Below are positions 1 to 7,283 of a stretch of 15,987 bases of DNA, piece after piece. The stretch comes from Methanomassiliicoccales archaeon PtaU1.Bin030. Lineage in GTDB: Archaea > Thermoplasmatota > Thermoplasmata > Methanomassiliicoccales > Methanomassiliicoccaceae. Position 1 is the stretch's first letter; every line of letters starts with the position of its first letter. Location: NCBI GenBank assembly GCA_002067635.1, contig MVRB01000210.1, forward strand, positions 1-15,987. The letters are read 5' to 3'. The position numbers and the translations under genes were made by a program. The notes under the pieces are model-generated. The model was not told the origin of the DNA, did not search any database, and saw nothing but the letters and a program-made list of their open reading frames with translations.

Positions 1-111
1 GGCCTGGACGACAGCATAGTTGGCGTATTATCCTGCTTGCTCAGTTCCCATGAGCCCATGTTCATCGGCCCCATGTTGCCTGAGATGGTCGCACATGGAT
101 CAGGCTCCTGA
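1..111 (+). CDS. possible 3' end of an unrecognised gene (partial)
   Basis: Frame 1 is open from the window edge to a TGA at 109-111, giving 36 residues that begin GLDDSIVGVLSCLLSSHEP. Third positions are about 69% G or C, which agrees with the neighbouring real genes. I do not recognise a family. The opposite strand also has an open frame over about 1-75, starting MGPMNMGSWELSK, with similar third-position bias and no good ribosome binding site, so either reading is possible. If the plus-strand reading is right, this gene converges on the antiporter gene. Confidence 0.3.
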   Translation, partial: GLDDSIVGVLSCLLSSHEPMFIGPMLPEMVAHGSGS

Positions 112-185
112 TCCTCCAGGACTTAGGTCCCTCGAAACGGACAGTGGGTACGACATGGTCCTAATCTTGTTTCATGAGGATGTAG

Positions 186-2000
186 TTAATCATCGCAGAC
201 CATCACTTCCCCTGGCTGCTCGTCTTCTTCGTCGTCCATTAGAACGATCCTTGCCACCACTCCCTGTGAGATCCTTCCTAAGGCCGGTCGGAGGATGCCC
301 CAGGACAACATGGAGAGAAAAACGATTATCACCGTCAAGGCAAGGAGGGCGGTCTCATCGAAAGTGGACACCTGAGGGAGCAGCGGCAGGATCAGGAGCA
401 TCAGGACCGTTATCACCAGGAAGCCCCCGATGTTCCTGAATACCCGATAGATGCGCATTCTTCCGGCAACCGTTTGCCGTCCCCCCTCGGAGACGTTCAT
501 CATTATTATGAAGGCGATGAGGCGGAGGCGGGTGATGACGTTTACCACCACTGGGGAGATGAGCACGATGCTGGTGACGAACAACAGCAGCGACGGCAGA
601 ATATGGATGTCACCAGCCAGTGGTGCCAATGCGTCCCTGATGGGATCGAGCAGGTTCAGTACCAAAATTATGGTTATGATGAGAACCATGTCCACGAAAA
701 CCATGAGGAGCTGGCCGCGGACCTCCAGGCGTAGCTCCGGGGAGATAGCCATCTTCCTCCGTACCTCACCGCGCACCCGCTCCATCCTCTGTACGATGCC
801 GCGAACGAAACCTGGTGCGTTCCTTGAGCCAAAGTCGAAGATCCTCGGTCCTGCCCGGGAGAAAAGGGGGAGCACAACCATGGTAATTAGAGCAGCACCG
901 ATGACCGTGGAATACATGGAAAGGTCCAGGATGCCTCCGTTAAGGCCCAGGGTGGCGATTATGAAACCGAACTCTCCCATGACCACCATGCTGGACGCCA
1001 GGTAGAAGCTGGATCGAAGGCTCATGGTCGTAAGGTAGCTGGCGAAGAAGATGCTCGTAAGCTTTCCGATGATGAACACGATGGCTATGGTAACGCACAG
1101 GAGGATATTGTCGAGGACCATCCCGATATCTATCCTCATGCCGATGGCGAAGAAGAAGATAGCAATGAAGACCTCCTTCATCGGCTCGATACGGCGGCGT
1201 ACGATGTTGTTGCACGAGGACTCGGAAACGATGATCCCTGCCAGGAACGCCCCTATGGCCACCGACAGGCCGACATAACCGGAGATGAAGGCAAGCATGA
1301 AGCAGAACGCCAGGGAGATGATGAGAACGGTCTCTTTCGAATAGTTGCGTCGGAGCCAGTCCATCGCCCGGGGCATGACCGCCAGGCCGATCAGTATGCT
1401 GAGGCCCATGAAGGCCACGATCTCCAGAACCACCCAGTATACATTGTTGGAGCTTCCCGTACCCGAGGCCAGGGGCGATGCTAGAGTGAGGATGATGATC
1501 TGGGCAATGTCCTCGAAGACCATCAGGGACATGACCATGGTCGACAACCCCCCTCTCATATGCAGGTTCTCCTTCGCGACCATGAGGACCGCGGCTGTGC
1601 TGGCGCCCGACATTATGGCCCCAATGAAAATGGACTGGATGTCATCAAGGCCGATCATACGGCCGAGATAGTAGCCGATGATCACCATCATCGTCATCTC
1701 TATGGAGACGATGAGGAACGCTGCAGGACCCGTCTTCCGGAGACCTTTCAGGTTCAGCTCGATACCGATGAAGAACATCAGGAGGATGATGCCTATGGTG
1801 GAGAACACTTCCAGGGTCTCCTCCTCCATCTGAAAACCAGGTATGATGCTGGAGCCCAGTATCAGCCCTCCTGCCAGGTAACCGATGATGGCAGGCAGAC
1901 GCAGTCTTCCAAGAACGAGCGAGAGAAGCCCCGTCGCGGTCAAGAGAAGGGCGATATCAAGGATCAAACGGGTCTCTGCGTCCATGTTCCGATTTGCCAT
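186..2000 (-). CDS. CPA2-family monovalent cation/proton antiporter with 4-TM C-terminal extension
   Basis: A 604-residue integral membrane protein of the Kef/Nap type (CPA2, Na+/H+ exchanger fold), expected to swap Na+ or K+ for protons across the cytoplasmic membrane. The exchanger domain covers about residues 13-385. It contains the family's acidic site in VFEDIAQIII (E163, D164) and the re-entrant motif IEPMKEVFIAIFFFAIGMRI (271-290). After a basic linker (about 385-430) come four more hydrophobic segments (about 430-450, 468-500, 522-542, 550-572) and an acidic tail (DDEEDEQ). Many relatives instead carry a cytoplasmic TrkA-N/RCK nucleotide-binding domain, which is absent here. The ATG at 2000-1998 lies directly below a TATA-like stretch, suggesting a leaderless or very short-leader mRNA; a second in-frame ATG follows five codons later. 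The family is certain, the ion is not. Confidence 0.9.
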   Translation of the reverse strand: MANRNMDAETRLILDIALLLTATGLLSLVLGRLRLPAIIGYLAGGLILGSSIIPGFQMEEETLEVFSTIGIILLMFFIGIELNLKGLRKTGPAAFLIVSIEMTMMVIIGYYLGRMIGLDDIQSIFIGAIMSGASTAAVLMVAKENLHMRGGLSTMVMSLMVFEDIAQIIILTLASPLASGTGSSNNVYWVVLEIVAFMGLSILIGLAVMPRAMDWLRRNYSKETVLIISLAFCFMLAFISGYVGLSVAIGAFLAGIIVSESSCNNIVRRRIEPMKEVFIAIFFFAIGMRIDIGMVLDNILLCVTIAIVFIIGKLTSIFFASYLTTMSLRSSFYLASSMVVMGEFGFIIATLGLNGGILDLSMYSTVIGAALITMVVLPLFSRAGPRIFDFGSRNAPGFVRGIVQRMERVRGEVRRKMAISPELRLEVRGQLLMVFVDMVLIITIILVLNLLDPIRDALAPLAGDIHILPSLLLFVTSIVLISPVVVNVITRLRLIAFIIMMNVSEGGRQTVAGRMRIYRVFRNIGGFLVITVLMLLILPLLPQVSTFDETALLALTVIIVFLSMLSWGILRPALGRISQGVVARIVLMDDEEDEQPGEVMVCDD

Positions 2001-2012
2001 GAAAAAGCTTGG

Positions 2013-2028
2013 ATTTAAGGATATTCAA
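2013..2028 (-). promoter_or_regulatory. probable TATA region of the antiporter gene
   Basis: Read on the minus strand this is TTGAATATCCTTAAAT, an AT-rich island in GC-rich DNA ending 13 bases before the ATG. At the usual archaeal TATA-to-start distance of about 25 bases, transcription would begin at or near the start codon. Confidence 0.35.
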
Positions 2029-2097
2029 TTACCGCTGTGGTACGACGTTCATCAAAAAAAGAACGGACCTCCCTCTGCTCAGATCGGCCGGGAGGAC

Positions 2098-2110
2098 GGA
2101 AAGCTTAAAT
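2098..2110 (+). promoter_or_regulatory. BRE/TATA of the LSM-nucleotidyltransferase genes
   Basis: The purine-rich bases at 2098-2102 followed by GCTTAAAT match the archaeal BRE plus TATA arrangement. They sit about 35 bases before the LSM start codon, predicting a start near 2130 and a leader of roughly 15 bases. That leader contains GTGATT at 2135-2140, a partial match to the Shine-Dalgarno sequence GGAGGTGATC. Confidence 0.5.
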
Positions 2111-2144
2111 TCGGTCCCCACAATGCCACAGTAAGTGATTATTT

Positions 2145-2360
2145 ATGGTAATGCCACTCGCTCTTCTCGAGAAGTCAATGGACCACCGGATCTCCCTCCT
2201 GCTCAAGGACACCAGGATCCTTGAGGGAAAACTGGTCGGCTATGATGACTACATGAACATGGTCCTGGAGGATACCGAGGAGCGGACCTCAGAGCAGACC
2301 AGGCGACTGGGGGTCGTTGTATTGCGCGGTAACAATGTGGTAAGCATATCTCCCGTGTAG
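2145..2360 (+). CDS. archaeal Sm-like (LSM) RNA-binding protein
   Basis: This 71-residue protein spans a complete Sm fold. The Sm1 motif runs from about residue 14 to 45 (RISLLLKDTRILEGKLVGYD, then DYMN with the RNA-contacting N38). The Sm2 motif, LGVVVLRGNNVVSISP (55-70), contains the RGN signature that closes the uridine-binding pocket. Archaeal Sm proteins form homomeric rings that bind oligo-U RNA in the cytoplasm. The size is normal for the family. The stop codon is TAG at 2358-2360. The next gene starts 27 bases later in the same reading frame with no other stop between, so the two genes are separated only by this amber codon (see findings). Confidence 0.93.
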   Translation: MVMPLALLEKSMDHRISLLLKDTRILEGKLVGYDDYMNMVLEDTEERTSEQTRRLGVVVLRGNNVVSISPV

Positions 2361-2387
2361 GCCACATACCTCAACCGGGCGCGATCG

Positions 2388-3353
2388 ATGAAAGCACTGA
2401 TACTGGCCGGAGGGCTGGGGACCCGTCTCAGACCCCTCACCCTGAGGATGCCTAAGCCGCTTGTGCCATTGCTGGGCAAGCCCCTGATATCTCATATTAT
2501 AGACCCACTGCCAGCGGAGGTGGACACGGTGATACTGGCGGTCTCTTACATGAAGGACGCCCTGGAGGAATATTTCCGCTCTCACGATGTCGGCCGCAAG
2601 ATCATACTGGTGAACGAGGACACACCGCTGGGCACCGGCGGCGCTGTCAAGAACGTGTCCCGATACCTGGACGACACATTCATCGCCTTCAACGGTGACG
2701 TCATATGCTCCATCGACCTCAATGACATGCTGAGGTACCACCGTGCGCATATGGGCATCGGTACCATGTCCCTGTGGAAGGTGGAGGACCCCTCTGCCTT
2801 TGGAGTGGTGTCGACCGATGCCCGAGGCCGGATAACCGAGTTCCAGGAGAAGCCTGAGAGGGAGAAGGCCATCTCCAACTCCATAAACGCTGGCGTGTAC
2901 ATCTTCGAGAAGGAGATACTCGACCACATACCCAACGGCGTCGTATCATTGGAACGGCAGGTATTCCCCAATGTGCTGGACCGCGGGCTCTACGGGTACA
3001 GTTTCTCGGGCTACTGGGTCGATGGTGGGACCAGGGAGAACATACTGAAGGCCCAGAGGGTCCTTCTGGACCTGGGCGGAGGCAAGGAGGCCCCGGAGCT
3101 CATAAAGGAGGATGCCACGATATGCGGGTCCAATATGCTGCAGAGGGCGCATATCCGAGGCTGCCGCATCGGTCCCCATGTGTACATGGAGGACGATGTC
3201 CTGGTGTCCAAGGGGGCGGAGGTCGCGGAGAGCATGCTCCTCAGGGGCGCGCTGATCGAGGAGGGGGCCCGAGTGCGCGGCAGCATAATCGGCCCGGACT
3301 GTGTAGTGGAGAAGGGTCGGACGGTCGTGAACGAGATACTGGCCAGGCAATGA
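2388..3353 (+). CDS. sugar-phosphate nucleotidyltransferase (NDP-sugar pyrophosphorylase)
   Basis: A 321-residue enzyme that joins an NTP and a sugar 1-phosphate into an NDP-sugar and pyrophosphate. The N-terminal Rossmann-like domain (about 1-225) shows the nucleotide-binding loop LAGGLGTRLRPLT (6-18), the substrate lysine in MPKPLVP (21-27), the metal-binding aspartate in NGDV (D104), EKP (154-156), the sugar-contact NAG (167-169) and the second metal aspartate in VDGGT (D212). The C-terminal part (about 240-310) has left-handed beta-helix-like repeats (IGPHVYMEDDVLVSKGAEV). This arrangement fits archaeal mannose-1-phosphate guanylyltransferases or glucose/GlcNAc-1-phosphate uridylyl- or thymidylyltransferases; the sequence alone does not settle the substrate. 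A phosphohexomutase lies 4.6 kb downstream on the same strand, consistent with a shared role in surface glycan precursor supply. Confidence 0.88.
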   Translation: MKALILAGGLGTRLRPLTLRMPKPLVPLLGKPLISHIIDPLPAEVDTVILAVSYMKDALEEYFRSHDVGRKIILVNEDTPLGTGGAVKNVSRYLDDTFIAFNGDVICSIDLNDMLRYHRAHMGIGTMSLWKVEDPSAFGVVSTDARGRITEFQEKPEREKAISNSINAGVYIFEKEILDHIPNGVVSLERQVFPNVLDRGLYGYSFSGYWVDGGTRENILKAQRVLLDLGGGKEAPELIKEDATICGSNMLQRAHIRGCRIGPHVYMEDDVLVSKGAEVAESMLLRGALIEEGARVRGSIIGPDCVVEKGRTVVNEILARQ

Positions 3354-3380
3354 ATCCAGCAGCCGGAGCACCTTTCAATA

Positions 3381-3390
3381 GGTATATATC
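3381..3390 (+). promoter_or_regulatory. TATA box of the ABC transporter operon
   Basis: GGTATATATC lies in the 76-base gap after the nucleotidyltransferase gene, about 40 bases before the permease ATG. The predicted start is near 3410. This suggests the transporter genes are transcribed from their own promoter as well as by any read-through. Confidence 0.6.
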
Positions 3391-3429
3391 GCCTCAGGAT
3401 TTACCGGACGACGGACCAAGGGCTGTGAA

Positions 3430-5088
3430 ATGAAACGAATGGACTGGGTCGTGGATTTCATCAGCAGAAAGGGGTTCAGGAAGGGCTGGACCGTTTTCAT
3501 CGTCGCTTTTTTCCTCTTCTTCGTTGTCCTTCCGACCCTCTATGTCGTCACCTATGCCTTCACTGATTGGTCCGCCATCGAGACCGCGGTGCTGAGCAAC
3601 CCTGAGACCCTGTCGACCATAGTGGACTCCGTGGTGATTTCCTTCGAGATAGCCGCCATCGTTACCGTGATCGATTTCCTGGCAGGGCTGCCCATCGCCT
3701 GGATATTGGTACGCAAGGAGTTCCGGGGCAAGGAGTTCCTGGATACATTGATAGATATGCCTTTGGCGGTACCCACGGCCGCCTTGGGGTTCTCGGCCGC
3801 GGTGTTCTGGGTGATGAACCCCGACCCAGTACCTTTCTCTCTTTCTGTAATATCCTCGCCCTTTCTTCTGATAATCCTTCTGCACATCGTGTTCTCCTAC
3901 CCATACATGGTCCGCTCGCTCGCGGCCATCCTGGAGGAGATAGACGATACCTATGAGGTTGCAGGAAGGACTCTGGGAGCCAGCCGTCTTACCGCGGCCA
4001 GGACCATAACCCTCCCGCTGTTCCGCGCCGGTCTGGCCACAGGCGTGATCCTCTGCTTCTCCCGCAGCATGAGCGAGACCGGCGGCACCATGATAGCGCT
4101 CAGCACCATGGCCAACCTGGGCATCGGAGAGGCCGCGAACTTTTTCACCGGGTCCACTCTGATCGGGGAGTGGAGGTCCCTGGTGGAGACCGACCCCACC
4201 TACGCCCCCTCGCTGGCCTTCGTGAGCATACTGCTGATAGCCTTAGCGCTCATCCTCTTGATAATCCTGAAGCTGGTCATCATGAAGTTCCACCTGCCAT
4301 TGCGGAAGGTATGGCCGATGCAGGAGAAGATGCTGAGCCGGGGAATATTTCCCAAGATGAAGGACGGCGGGGCGTTGCTCTTCCTCGCCTTGATCGTTCT
4401 TATCCCTTCTTTCTTCATTTTTACATACGTTCTGTTCTCGGACCCCGCATCTTTGGACATGGGGGCGCTCTCCTATGCGCTGGGATATTCCTTCCTGGTA
4501 GCCGGGGTGGTCACGGTCATCGATATTGCCCTGGGCATACCCTTTGCACTCCATATAACGAAACACAGAGACCGGGCCTCATCGAACGTCCTGGACGTGC
4601 TGGTCAACGTCCCCCTCATCGTTCCCACTGCTGCCCTGGGTTACTCCCTGTTCCTGTTCTGGGGTTCTATCGGGACCGGTGGCGCTAGCTTCGTGGTCCT
4701 CATCCTTGCCCACGTGGCCTTCACGTACCCCCTGGTGGTAAGGAACGTGGCCGGCGCGGTGGAGGAGATCGACCCATCCTTCGAGGAGACCGCCCGGACG
4801 CTGGGGGCCAGGCCGATCCAGAGCTTCCATCGTGTCCTCTACCCCCTCATCAAGAGCTCCATTCTGGCGGGCGCTATCATGGCCTTTACTCGCAGTCTCG
4901 GTGAGACAGGGGCCACCCAGGCCGTCCTGGGCAGAAACGCTCTGACAGCGCCGGTCTACATCGTGAGCCTGGTCAAGGCCGATGAGCTGTACCAGGCAGG
5001 TCTCGCCTGCATAATACTCATCATCGTTTCCTACATCTTCATGCTCCTCCTGCGTTACCTGACCAAGAAGAGGAAGGAGGCAATCTGA
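3430..5088 (+). CDS. ABC transporter permease, two fused BPD_transp_1 domains
   Basis: A 552-residue membrane protein made of two homologous permease halves, so one chain supplies the full translocation pore. Hydrophobic segments fall at about 20-42, 67-92, 110-128, 142-165, 199-220 and 262-286 in the first half, and 316-337, 350-375, 390-411, 418-437, 475-495 and 523-543 in the second. Each half keeps an EAA loop for docking an ATPase: YEVAGRTLGAS (175-185) and FEETARTLGAR (451-461). The repeat is plain in PLAVPTAALGF (111-121) and PLIVPTAALGY (395-405). After each EAA loop come SRSMSETGGT (211-220) and TRSLGETGAT (488-497). These resemble the RALGE(F/T) segment of sulfate, molybdate and phosphate permeases, so an oxyanion is my guess for the substrate; fused permeases are also known for iron(III) and thiamine. 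The stop overlaps the next start as TGATG. No substrate-binding protein gene lies nearby. Confidence 0.88.
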   Translation: MKRMDWVVDFISRKGFRKGWTVFIVAFFLFFVVLPTLYVVTYAFTDWSAIETAVLSNPETLSTIVDSVVISFEIAAIVTVIDFLAGLPIAWILVRKEFRGKEFLDTLIDMPLAVPTAALGFSAAVFWVMNPDPVPFSLSVISSPFLLIILLHIVFSYPYMVRSLAAILEEIDDTYEVAGRTLGASRLTAARTITLPLFRAGLATGVILCFSRSMSETGGTMIALSTMANLGIGEAANFFTGSTLIGEWRSLVETDPTYAPSLAFVSILLIALALILLIILKLVIMKFHLPLRKVWPMQEKMLSRGIFPKMKDGGALLFLALIVLIPSFFIFTYVLFSDPASLDMGALSYALGYSFLVAGVVTVIDIALGIPFALHITKHRDRASSNVLDVLVNVPLIVPTAALGYSLFLFWGSIGTGGASFVVLILAHVAFTYPLVVRNVAGAVEEIDPSFEETARTLGARPIQSFHRVLYPLIKSSILAGAIMAFTRSLGETGATQAVLGRNALTAPVYIVSLVKADELYQAGLACIILIIVSYIFMLLLRYLTKKRKEAI

Positions 5089-6185
5089 TGCCCAGCATCA
5101 CTCTTCGTGGCATCAAGAAATCCTATGGCAAGGTGGTCGCCGCCGATGGTCTGGAGCTGGAAGTGGAGAACGGCGAGTATCTCTGTCTTCTCGGACCAAC
5201 AGGTGCGGGTAAGACCACTGCCCTCAGGATCATAGCCGGCCTCACCAAGCCCGATTCTGGCCAGGTGCTCCTGGACGTCAGGGACGTCACCCACCTGGAA
5301 CCGGAGGAGCGCAACGCCGTCCTGCTGTCCCAGCGGTACTCCCTGTTCCCTACCATGACGGTGGCCGAGAACATCCTGTTCGGCCCCTCCATCCGCAAGG
5401 TCCCCGAGCTCGACAGCAGGAAGACCCTGGTCGAGCTCCTGGACCTGGTGAGGCTGACCAAGAGGGCCGATTCCTACCCTCGAGAGCTGTCGGGCGGCAT
5501 GCAGCAGCGCAACGCCCTGGCACGGGCATTGGCCACCAACCCCGACGTACTTCTGCTCGATGAACCCCTGAGGGCTCTGGATGCCCGTCTCAGGATCGAT
5601 CTCCGGCACGAGCTACGCTCCCTGGCCAAGGCCCTCGGCCTTACCGTGATCCACGTCACCCACGATCAGGAGGAGGCCATGGTCATGGCCGATCGTATCG
5701 CGGTCATCCGCAACGGGCGAATAGTACAGATCGGCACCCCCCGGGAGGTGTTCGACGATCCTGTTTCCCCCTTCGTGGCCAATTTCGTCGGGCAGTCGAA
5801 CTTCTTCGTCGGCAACATCCTGTGCTCGCGCGACGGCCGAATGACAACGGTGGAGGATGATAAGGGCCACGTAGTGTTCGCTCGCTCCTCGGAGATACCG
5901 GTCGACTCCAAGGTCGTGGTCGCGATAAAGGTCGGTAACACCAGGGTGGTGAAGAAAAGCGACGCCTTCTTGACGGGGGCCGTCGAAAGAGCCCTCTTCG
6001 AGGGGAGGGTGGTCCACTTGGACGTCAACGCCGGCGATCTGGGGAGGTATTCGGTCAAGCTTCCGGCCAGCCGCAGGGACCAGGTAGCGGTGGGCGATGA
6101 GGTGGGCTTGAACTGGGAAATCCCCAAGGCTTCTGTCTTTCCCTACCCAGAGGGCGGCCTGGAAGAGGAACTGAGGGTGGACTGA
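5088..6185 (+). CDS. ABC transporter ATPase with C-terminal TOBE-type region, first copy
   Basis: A 365-residue ATP-binding subunit expected to pair with the following ATPase under the fused permease. Visible motifs are Walker A GPTGAGKTT (36-44), Q-loop glutamine Q82, signature LSGG (134-137), Walker B DVLLLDE (153-159) and H-loop H192 in VTHDQEEAM. The D-loop reads RALD (162-165) instead of the usual SALD found in its neighbour. The C-terminal 130 residues form the regulatory TOBE/MOI-type extension of the MalK/PotA/CysA group, here quite divergent. The gene overlaps the preceding and following genes by one base each (TGATG), so translation is probably coupled. Bases 5649-5681 are identical to 6746-6778 in the next gene. 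Confidence 0.9.
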   Translation: MPSITLRGIKKSYGKVVAADGLELEVENGEYLCLLGPTGAGKTTALRIIAGLTKPDSGQVLLDVRDVTHLEPEERNAVLLSQRYSLFPTMTVAENILFGPSIRKVPELDSRKTLVELLDLVRLTKRADSYPRELSGGMQQRNALARALATNPDVLLLDEPLRALDARLRIDLRHELRSLAKALGLTVIHVTHDQEEAMVMADRIAVIRNGRIVQIGTPREVFDDPVSPFVANFVGQSNFFVGNILCSRDGRMTTVEDDKGHVVFARSSEIPVDSKVVVAIKVGNTRVVKKSDAFLTGAVERALFEGRVVHLDVNAGDLGRYSVKLPASRRDQVAVGDEVGLNWEIPKASVFPYPEGGLEEELRVD

Positions 6186-7270
6186 TGCCGGAGGTGGAGC
6201 TTGTCAACATCGCCAAGAGGTTCGGTAAGGTCACCGCCTCCGCCGACATCAACCTCAAGGTCGCTGACGGGGAGTATGTGACGATACTCGGTCCCTCTGG
6301 CTGCGGCAAGACCACTTTGATCCGGATGATCGCCGGCCTCATTGAGCCGAGCGAGGGTAAGGTGTTCATCGCCGGAAAGGACATGACGGGAGTGCCCATC
6401 GAGGAGAGGGACATAGGCTACGTGTTCCAGAACATCGCCCTCTTCCCCCATCTGACAGCCCTGGGCAACGTGTCCTTCGGCCCCATCGTTAAGGACATGC
6501 CAGAGGAGGAGGTGAAGGCGGTGCCCCAGCGCTACCTGGAGATGGTGAAGCTTCTGGACCGCATGGGCATGTTCCCAGATGAGCTGTCCGGGGGAGAGCA
6601 GCAGAAGGTCTCCCTGGCCCGGGCGCTGGCATCCGGCGCCAAGCTCCTACTTCTGGACGAACCCCTGTCGGCACTGGACGCGCGAGTCCGCATGGACCTG
6701 AGGTACGAGCTGCGACGTATCACCAAGGACCTTGGGCTAACTGTCATCCACGTCACCCACGATCAGGAGGAGGCCATGACCGTGTCCGACCGCATAGTGC
6801 TCATGAGGAACGGTCGCATCGTGGAATCCAACACCCCGGAGGCGCTGTACCTCTCCCCTCAGAACCTGTTCACCGCCAACTTTATCGGGGAGACCAACCT
6901 GCTGGAGGGGGTGGTCAAGGAGGTTCTACCAGACCGCTCCCTAGTGGAGCTTCGGGATGGTACGGTGGTGGAGGCAAAGCCCTCTAAGTTCCGGAGGGGG
7001 GATGCGGTCGTCCTTTCCATCAGGCCAGAGAGGGTACATCCTGCGAACGAAGGCCTTGGTTCCGTAATTATTAAAATTACTTACATGGGAACTTATATAC
7101 GAATCACAGTGGAAAGCGACAGCGAGGACACGATGCTCTTCGATGTGAGCACCTCAGAGGACCGAGTATATAGCGTCGGCGATCGTGTCAACCTGATATG
7201 GAGCAAGAGGTCGGGAATACTTTACCCCAGGCCACCTGAGGGCGTGGAGGAGGCGATAAAGCTTGAATGA
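6185..7270 (+). CDS. ABC transporter ATPase with TOBE domain, second copy
   Basis: A 361-residue ATP-binding subunit, a diverged paralogue of the gene before it. All motifs are canonical and at the same residue numbers as in the first copy: Walker A GPSGCGKTT (36-44), Q82, LSGGEQQK (134-141), Walker B with LLLLDE (154-159), D-loop SALD (162-165) and H192. The C-terminal TOBE region contains SIRPERV (278-284), the hallmark of the MOI/MalK type. Two different ATPases under one fused permease suggests a heterodimeric motor, although proteins of this group more often act as homodimers. The stretch 7060-7110 is strikingly AT-rich, with an inverted repeat and a TATA-like element inside the coding region (see findings). 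Confidence 0.9.
   Translation: MPEVELVNIAKRFGKVTASADINLKVADGEYVTILGPSGCGKTTLIRMIAGLIEPSEGKVFIAGKDMTGVPIEERDIGYVFQNIALFPHLTALGNVSFGPIVKDMPEEEVKAVPQRYLEMVKLLDRMGMFPDELSGGEQQKVSLARALASGAKLLLLDEPLSALDARVRMDLRYELRRITKDLGLTVIHVTHDQEEAMTVSDRIVLMRNGRIVESNTPEALYLSPQNLFTANFIGETNLLEGVVKEVLPDRSLVELRDGTVVEAKPSKFRRGDAVVLSIRPERVHPANEGLGSVIIKITYMGTYIRITVESDSEDTMLFDVSTSEDRVYSVGDRVNLIWSKRSGILYPRPPEGVEEAIKLE
7064..7100 (+). promoter_or_regulatory. candidate internal promoter/operator inside the second ATPase gene
   Basis: A perfect inverted repeat GTAATT-N5-AATTAC (7064-7080) is followed by CTTATATACG (7092-7101), which resembles an archaeal TATA box. A second TATA-like string, GTATATAG, occurs at 7166-7173. 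Both lie within about 200 bases upstream of the DUF47/PhoU-like gene and could let it and glmM be transcribed apart from the transporter. The evidence is composition and motif only. Confidence 0.3.
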
Positions 7271-7283
7271 ACGTAGATCTTTG

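Noticed and set aside
1560..2151. Plus-strand open frames opposite the antiporter and crossing the LSM promoter region
   Set aside because: They are complement-strand by-products of the antiporter gene and have no motif; the promoter and LSM start are better supported.
2289..2971. Minus-strand open frames up to 212 codons within the nucleotidyltransferase gene
   Set aside because: The nucleotidyltransferase motifs are all on the plus strand in order; the antisense products look like nothing known.
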